Shown here in pieces: positions 49,956-57,437 of a DNA stretch of 64,000 bases. Location of the stretch: assembly GCF_024391045.1 (NCBI RefSeq), contig NZ_JANFCZ010000021.1, positions 1-64,000 on the forward strand, written 5' to 3'. Within the stretch, counting starts at the first letter, position 1, and every line of letters starts with the position of its first letter. The position numbers and the translations under genes are program-made. Source of the stretch: Pseudarthrobacter sulfonivorans. Lineage in GTDB: Bacteria; Actinomycetota; Actinomycetes; Actinomycetales; Micrococcaceae. Below the pieces are notes generated by a model that had not been told where the DNA came from, ran no database searches, and saw only the letters and a list, made by a program, of their open reading frames with translations.

Positions 49956-51308
49956 TCAGTGCTCCTCGTGCAGGGACTGTTTGTAGCGTTCCGGCAGTGT
50001 CAGCGTGGCCACGACGGAGATCAGGACGATACCGAGGGCGATTGCCGTCAGTGCCAGCGTCCCGTTCGACGTGTTCTGGAAGATCCAGGCGGCGATGAAC
50101 GGAATGGGTGCCCCGAAGATGAGGCCCGCCAGGGTCATGCCGAGCGCTGAGCCGGTGTAGCGCATGCTGGTGGGCAGGGATTCCGAGAAGAACGCGGCCT
50201 GCGTGCCGGCGGTGACTTGGATGCCGCACAGTGCCAGGGCGATGATGGCCACGCTGGCCGGGTAGTTCATCGAGTTCATGATGGGGAACATGGTGCCGGC
50301 GGCGATGCCCTGCATGCCCAGGCCCAGGAGGAAGGTCTTCTTGCGGCCGATCCGGTCACTGAGCCGGCCGCCGAGGACCGCGGCGGGAATGGAAACCATG
50401 TTGGCAATGAGCAGGAGGCCAAACGTGATCGAATTGTCGTAGCCGAGCTCCTTGGTGAGGTAGTTCACGGCGTAGGTGACGCTGATCCAGAACAATCCGG
50501 CGGAGGCGGCCCAGGACAGCACCAGCTTGATGACCGTGCCGGGCTTCTTCACGATGACTGCCAGGGCGCGTTCCTGCGGGATGGCCGAGTCTGCTGCCTT
50601 CTTCTGGTTCTCCTTGAACGCGGGCGTCTCCTCGATCCGCCGCCGGATGAACACCCCCACCGCCAGCAGCAGCACGCCCATCAGGAAAGGCACCCGCCAG
50701 CCCCACGCGGCAAAGTCCTCCTTGGACAGGAACATGGCGAGCCCTGTGAGCGTGATGGAGGCGAACGTCTGTGCGAGCGGCGAGCCGGTGGCCAGGATCC
50801 CGCCGTACAGGCCCCGGTGATTCGTGGGTGCGTGCTCCACAACGAGCACCTGCACGCCGGTGGCTTCGCCGCCGAGGGCGAATCCCTGAAGGAACCGAAG
50901 CACCACCAGCAGCGTCGGCGCGAGGATTCCTGCCACTGCGTAGGTGGGCAGCAGGCCGATCAGCACAGAGGCCATGCCCATCAGCACCAGGGTGAACATC
51001 AGGACGTTCCGCCGGCCGATCTTGTCGCCCAGGGCGCCGAAGACAATTCCGCCCAGCGGCCGCGCCACCATCCCGGCCCCGAAAGTGGCGAAGGAAGCCA
51101 GGATGGCCGAGTTCGTGTCAAAGCTGGGAAAGAAGAGCTGGGGGAACAAGGTTGCCGAGAGGGTGCCATACACGGCGAAGTCGAACCACTCCAGCGCTGT
51201 GCCGAACGTGCCGCTCACCACCGCCCGCTGCGACGTCTTCGGATCGAATGCTGGTGCTTCATGCACCCCGGGCGGGGCGGGCTGAACTGGACTTGTTAAT
51301 TCCGACAT
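49956..51308 (-). CDS. MHS-family MFS transporter of the catabolic island
   Basis: The 450-residue symporter has the MHS motifs FGTALEWFDFAVYGTLSATL, ARPLGGIVFGALGDKIGRRN and RFLQGFALGGEATG, with twelve helices. Its promoter faces the acyl-CoA ligase promoter across two operator-core sites, so it is likely to bring in the acid that the ligase activates. It is a paralogue of the transporter at 38962-40314, not a near-identical copy. The substrate is unknown. Confidence 0.9.
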   Translation of the reverse strand: MSELTSPVQPAPPGVHEAPAFDPKTSQRAVVSGTFGTALEWFDFAVYGTLSATLFPQLFFPSFDTNSAILASFATFGAGMVARPLGGIVFGALGDKIGRRNVLMFTLVLMGMASVLIGLLPTYAVAGILAPTLLVVLRFLQGFALGGEATGVQVLVVEHAPTNHRGLYGGILATGSPLAQTFASITLTGLAMFLSKEDFAAWGWRVPFLMGVLLLAVGVFIRRRIEETPAFKENQKKAADSAIPQERALAVIVKKPGTVIKLVLSWAASAGLFWISVTYAVNYLTKELGYDNSITFGLLLIANMVSIPAAVLGGRLSDRIGRKKTFLLGLGMQGIAAGTMFPIMNSMNYPASVAIIALALCGIQVTAGTQAAFFSESLPTSMRYTGSALGMTLAGLIFGAPIPFIAAWIFQNTSNGTLALTAIALGIVLISVVATLTLPERYKQSLHEEH

Positions 51309-51621
51309 TGGAACTCATTCCGTGGATGGGTGAAGGGGCAAGGCCTGGGCCGGGCGGAGTGCCAGTGCGGTCACCAGGGTAAGACAAGCGTTCGTTCGAA
51401 AGCATAGGGTGTGATCTGCATCGCCCGCAAGGGGGAGTTTTCGCGGCCCTCAAATGGTCCCGCATGCGGAACGCTGCATAGTGGCGATCGGGATCAGGGC
51501 GGCCTCTTGCGGGAAGAATCAACTCGGACTACGCTATGAACAAACGCTTGTTCGTTGATGAATAAGTACAGTGGATTCGTAAAGTTCCGGACTCCACATC
51601 AGCCCGACCGAGGAGTGGACA
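51309..51621. promoter_or_regulatory. 313-bp divergent promoter region with operators D and E
   Basis: Operator D is ACAAGCGTTCGTTCG (51384-51398), reading CGAACGAACGCTTGT on the other strand, nearer the transporter. Operator E is GAACAAACGCTTGTTCG (51538-51554), the best copy, nearer the ligase; a -10-like TACAGT follows at 51567-51572. No further gene is visible in the interval. Confidence 0.65.
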
Positions 51622-53157
51622 GTGCGAACGATTGGTGAGTGGATCAGGCTCAACCACCGGCGCTACCCGACGCGTGAAGCGATCGTGGACAGTGTCAGCC
51701 GGCTGACGTTCGCCGAGCTGGCGGAGCGTGCGTGGAGCTTGGGCCGGGGCCTGCGGGACGCCGGTGTCCGGGCGGGCGGCAATGTGGGTGTCCTGGCCGG
51801 CAATTCAGCCTTCAACGCCGAGGCGTTTTTCGGTGTGGCTGCCGCCGGCGGCACCTACGTTGCCTACAACTGGCGCTGGGCACCCGCGGAGCTCGCCGCC
51901 GGCATCAAGGAGACCGGCGCAAAGATCCTGCTGGTGGAGGAAGGGCTCGTTCCGAACGCCGAGGAGGCCCTGGAGATCCTGGGCCGCACCGAGGAAGACC
52001 TGCCGCGGCTGGTCCGTCAGGGTTCGGAAGTGGACACCCTGCGCACCGGCTCGGGTCCGTTGGAGGACGTCACCACCCTGGACAGCCCGCTCTGCATCAT
52101 TTACACCGGCGGCAGCACGGGAACGCCGAAAGGGGTGGTTATTTCCCACCGGGCGGCAGCCGCCAACGCGTTCAACGAGATGTACGACTGCAAGATGGGC
52201 GCCCGGCCTGAGGAACGCGGCCTGATCGTCACCCCGCTCTTCCACTCGGCCGCCCTGCTGTGCTGGCTGGTGCCGCACTTCATCGGCGGGGCCACCAGCG
52301 TGATCGCCGAGAAGTTCAACGAGGAACTGATTGTGGACCTGGTGGGACGGGAACGGATCACCAACACCTTCCTCATTCCCAACATGATGCGCCGGCTGAT
52401 GGAGAACGGCGTCTTTGCCGAGCGCGCCATCCAGACCCACCTCAAGGCGGTCCATACCGGCGCCGGGCTGCTGCGCATGCCGGACAAGCAGCTCTTCACC
52501 GAGCTGCTGCCCGACGCCGAACTGTACTTCCGCTACGGCCTCACCGAGGCGGGGCCCATGGTCACCCGGCTGAAGCCGGAAGACATGCTGGATCCCGCCG
52601 TCGACGGTTCCATCGGCACCGAATACCTGCTGGTCGAGGCACAGCTGCAGGATCCCTTCGGTGAGCCCGTTGGCCCGGGCGAACTGGGCGAGATCTGCGT
52701 CAAGGGCCCGTCCGTGATGACCGGATACTACGGCCGGCCGGACGCCACCGCCGAGGCTTTCCGCGGCGGCTGGCTGCACACCGGTGACCTGGCCGTCCAG
52801 GATGAGCGCGGCTACTACTTCTTCCGCGACCGGCTCAAGGAAATGATCAAGACCGGCGGCGAAAACGTCTACTCGGCCGAGATCGAGCAGGCGCTGTACC
52901 TGCACCCCGCAGTCCTGGAGGCTGCCGTGGTGGGCGTCCCGGACCCGCGCTGGGACGAGGAGGTGCGCGCCGTCGTCGTCCTCCGCAACGGACTGAAGGC
53001 CAACGGCGAGGAGCTTTCCACGTTCCTGCGCTCGCACCTGGCCGGGTACAAAATTCCCAAGCAAATTGTCTTCATGGGCGCCGACCAGCTGCCCCGTTCC
53101 GCCGCCGGCAAGCTCGTCAAGTCCACGCTCAAAACGAACCTGGGATGGGGCGCATGA
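51622..53157 (+). CDS. Acyl-CoA ligase (AMP-forming)
   Basis: The 511-residue ANL enzyme activates a carboxylic acid as its CoA thioester. Motifs are CIIYTGGSTGTPKGVVIS for the P-loop, YFRYGLTEAGPMV for adenylation, and GWLHTGDLAVQDERGYYFFRDRLKEMI for the hinge, with a C-terminal PRSAAGKLVK lysine. GTG 51622 follows GAGGAG. It is the first gene of a five-gene unit, overlapping the FAH gene by four bases. With the operator E and the transporter it probably defines pathway entry. Confidence 0.93.
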   Translation: MRTIGEWIRLNHRRYPTREAIVDSVSRLTFAELAERAWSLGRGLRDAGVRAGGNVGVLAGNSAFNAEAFFGVAAAGGTYVAYNWRWAPAELAAGIKETGAKILLVEEGLVPNAEEALEILGRTEEDLPRLVRQGSEVDTLRTGSGPLEDVTTLDSPLCIIYTGGSTGTPKGVVISHRAAAANAFNEMYDCKMGARPEERGLIVTPLFHSAALLCWLVPHFIGGATSVIAEKFNEELIVDLVGRERITNTFLIPNMMRRLMENGVFAERAIQTHLKAVHTGAGLLRMPDKQLFTELLPDAELYFRYGLTEAGPMVTRLKPEDMLDPAVDGSIGTEYLLVEAQLQDPFGEPVGPGELGEICVKGPSVMTGYYGRPDATAEAFRGGWLHTGDLAVQDERGYYFFRDRLKEMIKTGGENVYSAEIEQALYLHPAVLEAAVVGVPDPRWDEEVRAVVVLRNGLKANGEELSTFLRSHLAGYKIPKQIVFMGADQLPRSAAGKLVKSTLKTNLGWGA

Positions 53158-53975
53158 AACTCGCAACTGTTCGCACCGAAGCGGGAACGTCCGCGGCGGT
53201 TGAGGTGGACGGCGCCCTGGCGCTGCTGCCGTTTGCCGACGTCGGGGAGTGGCTGCGTGCCGGGTCCCCGGCAGTGGAAGCCTACGACGGCGGTGCGCGG
53301 GTTGCGCTGGCAGCGGCGGACTTCGCGCCGCTGGTCACCGCCCCCGGAAAGATTGTGTGCGTGGGCCTGAACTACCGCGAGCACATCCTGGAGATGCGGC
53401 GCGAACTTCCGGCCTATCCCACCCTGTTTGCCAAGTTCGCGGACGCCCTGATCGGCGCCAACGATCCGATCGTCCTCCCGCACGGTTCCGCAGCCGTTGA
53501 CTGGGAGGCCGAACTCGCCGTCGTCATCGGAACAAAGGTTTCGCGGGCCACGGAAGAGGAAGCAGCGGCCGCGATAGCCGGCTTCACGGTGGCCAACGAC
53601 ATCTCCGCCCGCGACTTCCAGCGCCGGACCACGGAATGGCTGCAGGGCAAAACCTTTGACGCCACCACACCGCTTGGCCCGTTCCTGCTGACCGCCGACG
53701 AAGCCGGCACTGCCCCGGACCTGGAGATTTCCTGCGCCGTGGACGGGATTGTCAAGCAGAAGGCCGGCACCGGTGACCTGGTGTTCGGCCCGGTGGAACT
53801 TGTCCGCTACATCTCCGCGGTGACCACCCTCAACCCCGGCGACGTCATCCTCACAGGGACTCCCGGCGGCGTGGGGGACGGGCTCAACCCCAAGGAATTC
53901 CTGGCTGACGGCAGCTCCGTAACCACCTCGATCTCCGGCATCGGCGAATGCCGCAACACCTGCATCACGCGCTGA
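53154..53975 (+). CDS. Fumarylacetoacetate hydrolase family protein
   Basis: The 273-residue protein has the FAH fold: IVCVGLNYREHILEM, the metal ligands in DWEAELAVVIG, then FTVANDISARDFQRR and NPGDVILTGTPGGVGDG. The family includes hydrolases, isomerases and decarboxylases of 2-keto acids. ATG 53154 overlaps the ligase stop (ATGA) and is preferred to ATG 53145. It lies between a ligase and a biotin carboxylase, an uncommon place for an FAH enzyme, which usually works in aromatic pathways. The reaction is unknown. Confidence 0.9.
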   Translation: MKLATVRTEAGTSAAVEVDGALALLPFADVGEWLRAGSPAVEAYDGGARVALAAADFAPLVTAPGKIVCVGLNYREHILEMRRELPAYPTLFAKFADALIGANDPIVLPHGSAAVDWEAELAVVIGTKVSRATEEEAAAAIAGFTVANDISARDFQRRTTEWLQGKTFDATTPLGPFLLTADEAGTAPDLEISCAVDGIVKQKAGTGDLVFGPVELVRYISAVTTLNPGDVILTGTPGGVGDGLNPKEFLADGSSVTTSISGIGECRNTCITR

Positions 53976-54031
53976 ATCCCGCGCTCTGACTCTCACACGC
54001 TGACTCCCGCGCCTAAAAACTAAGGACCACC

Positions 54032-55801
54032 ATGTTCACCAAGATCCTCATCGCCAACCGCGGCGAAATTTCCGTCCGGGTGGCACGCAGCTGCCGCGCC
54101 CTGGGCATCGAGTCCGTGGCAGTGTACTCGGCCGCCGACGCCGGTTCCCTGCATGTCCGCGTGGCCGACACCGGCGTCGACCTCGGCGACGGGCCGGCCA
54201 GCGAAAACTACCTCAATATCTCCAAGATCATCGCGGCCGCCGTCGAAACCGGCGCCCAGGCTATCCACCCGGGCTACGGATTCCTCTCGGAAAACCCCGA
54301 GTTCGCCGAAGCCGTGGCGGCCGCGGGTCTGACGTTCATTGGGCCCTCCGCACACGCCATCACCACCATGGGCGGCAAGGTGGCCGCCCGCGACGTCGCC
54401 ATCCGTGTCCAGGTGCCGCTCGCCCCGGGCAGCAACGGAGCGATCGCCAGCGCCGCCGCCGTGGAAGCCTTCGGTGCCGAACACGGCTACCCCGTGCTGG
54501 TGAAGGCCTCCGCGGGCGGTGGCGGACGCGGCATGCGCCGGATCAACTCCGAGGCCGAAGCGAAGGACGCGTTCGACGCCGCCGTCCGCGAAGCCACCGC
54601 CGCGTTCGGCAACGGCGAGGTGTACCTGGAGCGCTACCTCACCCACGCACGCCACGTGGAAGTGCAGATCTTCGCGGACACCCACGGGAACGTGGTGTAC
54701 GTCGGCGACCGCGACTGCTCCGTACAGCGCCGGCACCAGAAACTCATCGAGGAATCCCCGGCCCCCGGCCTGTCCGACGAGCTGCGCCAGGCCATGGGCG
54801 AATCCGCCGTGCGGCTGGCCCGCGAGGTGGGCTACGTCGGTGCAGGCACCGTCGAATTCATGGTGGAGGACCAGAAGTTCTACTTCCTGGAAATGAACAC
54901 CCGCATCCAGGTGGAGCACCCGGTCACCGAAATGGTGCACGGCGTGGACCTCATCGCCGAACAGATCAAAGTGGCGGCCGGCGAGAAGCTTTCCATCCTG
55001 GACAACCTGAAGCCCAAGGGTGCTGCCATCGAGGCCCGCATCAACGCCGAGGACGTGGCCGAAGGCCTCTTCCTGCCGGCGCCGGGTCCGGTGGATGTAT
55101 TGACGGCGCCGGAGGGCGAAGGCCTGCGGTTTGACGCCGGCTACGAATCGGGCGACACCGTGCTGCCGCTCTACGACAGCCTCATTGGCAAGCTCATCGC
55201 CTACGGCCCGGACCGCGAAACAGCCATCAAGCGACTGCTGGACGGCCTGGACAGGCTGCAGATCGAAGGCGTCCCCACAACGGCTCCGGCGGCGAAAATC
55301 ATTGCCTCCCACCCGGACTTCCAGGAGCTGCGGTTCAGCACACTTTGGCTGGAGGAGTCCGTGGACTTCAGCGAACCCGAGCCCGTGGACCGCGCCAACG
55401 TGGAGGTGGGCGGACGCTTCTACATCGTGCCGACGTTCAGCGACTACGGGACGTCGGGTGGCTACGGCACCGGCGGCTACGGTGCGCCCGCGGCTGCCGC
55501 GGATGCTCCCGCAGACCCAGCTGCCGCCGTCGGACGCACCCGCCAGGCGCGGGCACGGCGCGAGGCCGTCAGCGACGGCACCGTCAAGGCCCCGATGCAG
55601 GGCACCATCGTCAAGGTCAACGTGGAACCGGGGCAGAGGGTGGCCAAGGGGGACGTGCTGTTCGTCCTCGAAGCCATGAAGATGGAGAACCCCATTGCCG
55701 CCCCCGTGGCCGGAACCGTCGGGGACATCACCGCCGGCGTCGGGGAATCCCTGGCCGCCGGCACCCTGCTGACCAAGATCACCGAGGAGGCTGCAGCATG
55801 A
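54032..55801 (+). CDS. Biotin carboxylase with BCCP domain (acyl-CoA carboxylase alpha)
   Basis: The 589-residue protein carboxylates biotin using ATP and bicarbonate. Biotin carboxylase motifs are ANRGEISVRVARSCRALG, HPGYGFLSENPEFAEA, the Gly-rich ATP lid KASAGGGGRGMR and EMNTRIQVEHPVTE. The biotin lysine is in LEAMKMENPI near residue 550, after a Gly/Ala linker. Length is shorter than methylcrotonyl enzymes of 650-700 residues, which suits the actinobacterial AccA type. It pairs with the beta subunit at 44052. The stop overlaps the next start (ATGA). Confidence 0.94.
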   Translation: MFTKILIANRGEISVRVARSCRALGIESVAVYSAADAGSLHVRVADTGVDLGDGPASENYLNISKIIAAAVETGAQAIHPGYGFLSENPEFAEAVAAAGLTFIGPSAHAITTMGGKVAARDVAIRVQVPLAPGSNGAIASAAAVEAFGAEHGYPVLVKASAGGGGRGMRRINSEAEAKDAFDAAVREATAAFGNGEVYLERYLTHARHVEVQIFADTHGNVVYVGDRDCSVQRRHQKLIEESPAPGLSDELRQAMGESAVRLAREVGYVGAGTVEFMVEDQKFYFLEMNTRIQVEHPVTEMVHGVDLIAEQIKVAAGEKLSILDNLKPKGAAIEARINAEDVAEGLFLPAPGPVDVLTAPEGEGLRFDAGYESGDTVLPLYDSLIGKLIAYGPDRETAIKRLLDGLDRLQIEGVPTTAPAAKIIASHPDFQELRFSTLWLEESVDFSEPEPVDRANVEVGGRFYIVPTFSDYGTSGGYGTGGYGAPAAAADAPADPAAAVGRTRQARARREAVSDGTVKAPMQGTIVKVNVEPGQRVAKGDVLFVLEAMKMENPIAAPVAGTVGDITAGVGESLAAGTLLTKITEEAAA

Positions 55802-56664
55802 AACCCTATCGCTCCCTGCTGTTCGTTCCGGGCCACAAACGGGACTGGATCGACAAGGCGTTGAACTCCGAGGCCGACGCCATCATCATCGACCTCGAGG
55901 ATTCGGTTCCGCCGCAGGACAAGGACCTCGCCCGGGCCAACGCCCGCGACGCCCTCCAGGCCCACGACGGGTCCAAAGGGATCCTGATCCGGCCCAACGC
56001 CCTGGACACCGAATTCTTTGGCCGGGACATCGCGGCCGTGACGCATGCGAACCTGACAGCGTTCCTGCTGCCCAAACTGTTCTCCCGCGACGACGTGGTG
56101 CGGTTCGACGCGCTGGTCACAGCGGCGGAACTGGACCACGGCATTTCCCGCGGCACCATTGAACTCGTGCCGTCGCTCGAGACCGCCGCGTCCATCAACA
56201 AGGTGGACGAGATCCTGGCCGGCCCGCGGGTGGGTGGTGTGATGGCCGCCGCGGCGAAGGATGCTGACGTGTCCCGCGAAGTGGGCTTCCGCTGGACCGC
56301 CGCGGGTTTGGAGACCCTGTACCTGCGCTCCAAGGTGGTGGTGGCTGCCCGGTCCGCGGGCATCCGCACCATTGTGCTGGGGCTCTGGCAGGAGGTGCGG
56401 AACCTGGACGGGATGCGCACCTTCGCACAGGACAACAGCGGACTCGGCTACACCGGCCAGGTGCTCATCCACCCGTCCCATGCCCCGATCGCCAACGAGG
56501 AATACGGGCTCACCGCCACACTGCACGACTACTACGAAGGCCTGATCGAGGCATTCGAAGAAGGCCAGCGCAACGGCCACGGAGCAGTTTCCTACCGGGG
56601 CGACCACATTGACCTGGCCCACGCCAACCACGCCCGCGAGGCACTGGCGCTGGCCGACGCCTGA
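55798..56664 (+). CDS. HpcH/HpaI/CitE family CoA lyase
   Basis: The 288-residue TIM-barrel protein resembles citrate lyase beta (CitE) and beta-methylmalyl-CoA lyases. Visible are SLLFVPGHKRDWIDKAL, IIIDLEDSVPPQDKDLARAN with the metal Glu/Asp, IRPNALDTEFFGRDI and the VLIHPSHAPIANEEY loop. Such enzymes cleave a 3-hydroxy-3-carboxyacyl-CoA to two products, one often acetyl-CoA. After carboxylation and hydration it is a natural last step. It is coupled to the biotin carboxylase gene by a 4-base overlap. Confidence 0.9.
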   Translation: MKPYRSLLFVPGHKRDWIDKALNSEADAIIIDLEDSVPPQDKDLARANARDALQAHDGSKGILIRPNALDTEFFGRDIAAVTHANLTAFLLPKLFSRDDVVRFDALVTAAELDHGISRGTIELVPSLETAASINKVDEILAGPRVGGVMAAAAKDADVSREVGFRWTAAGLETLYLRSKVVVAARSAGIRTIVLGLWQEVRNLDGMRTFAQDNSGLGYTGQVLIHPSHAPIANEEYGLTATLHDYYEGLIEAFEEGQRNGHGAVSYRGDHIDLAHANHAREALALADA

Positions 56665-56719
56665 CCCTTCCCGTTTTCCAACTCACCCGATACCTGCACC
56701 ACAAGCAAAGGAGCCTGTC

Positions 56720-57223
56720 ATGGCCGGAATGTACTACGAAGATTTTATTGTCGGCGATGTCATCAAGCACGATGTCACCCGCACCGTCACCGAGACGGAC
56801 AACCTCCTGTTCACCACACTGACCATGAACGTCCAGCCCCTGCACCTCGATGCCGAATTCTCGAAGGGCAGCATCTACGGCCGGCAGATCGTCAACAGCG
56901 TCTTCACCCTCGGTGTGGTCACCGGTGTCCCGGTCCAGGAAACCACCCTCGGCACCACCCTGGGCAACCTGGGCTTCCGGGACATCGAGTTTCCCAAGCC
57001 GGTGTTCATCGGCGACACCCTCCGCGTGGAGACCCAGGCCCTGGACAAGCGCGAATCCAAGTCCCGCCCCGACACCGGACTCGTGGGCATCGAACACCGC
57101 GGCTACAACCAGAACAACGAGCTGGTCTGCGTCGTCCGCCGAACGGCCCTGATGAAGCGCCGCGCCAGCGAGCCCTCCGCCGCCCCTGCCGACGCCAGCC
57201 AAAAGACCGAAGTCACCGTCTAA
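56720..57223 (+). CDS. MaoC family dehydratase, second copy
   Basis: The 167-residue hot-dog protein begins MAGMYYEDFIVGDVIKHDVT. The hydratase region is in NVQPLHLDAEFSKGSIYGRQI with IVNSVFTLGVV; the usual AHG is replaced by VNSV. AAGGAG lies eight bases ahead of ATG 56720. CitE-type lyases and such MaoC proteins are often adjacent, as mesaconyl-CoA hydratase with beta-methylmalyl-CoA lyase. It is the last gene of the plus-strand unit. The 97-bp repeat follows after 20 bases. Confidence 0.88.
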   Translation: MAGMYYEDFIVGDVIKHDVTRTVTETDNLLFTTLTMNVQPLHLDAEFSKGSIYGRQIVNSVFTLGVVTGVPVQETTLGTTLGNLGFRDIEFPKPVFIGDTLRVETQALDKRESKSRPDTGLVGIEHRGYNQNNELVCVVRRTALMKRRASEPSAAPADASQKTEVTV

Positions 57224-57243
57224 CCGCCACCCCTGGCGACGCA

Positions 57244-57340
57244 CTCTCACCTAACGCAGGGTTTTTCACGACGCTCGCTCACTTTCCTGAGGAAAGTGAG
57301 CGAGCGTCGTGGCTTTTCCTGCGTTAGGTGAGAGAGCGTC
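57244..57340. repeat. 97-bp palindromic repeat, copy 2
   Basis: The inner stem extends from CACGACGCTCGCTCACTTTC to its complement around TGA, and the outer arms CTCTCACCTAACGCAGG (57244-57260) and CCTGCGTTAGGTGAGAG (57318-57334) match perfectly. It has the same length and internal order as copy 1. It likely terminates the MaoC gene. Confidence 0.88.
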
Positions 57341-57437
57341 AGGGGCGGGGTGAGTTGCGCCGGCGCCTGAAGCAGCCCCGAGAGCCGCGAGGTGCAAGGA
57401 TGGTTGGTACCGGCACCAGCACAGCAAAGGGCGGACC

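Noticed and set aside
54020..55312. 430-codon ORF opposite the biotin carboxylase
   Set aside because: Antisense shadow; it is in the mirror frame of a conserved coding sequence.
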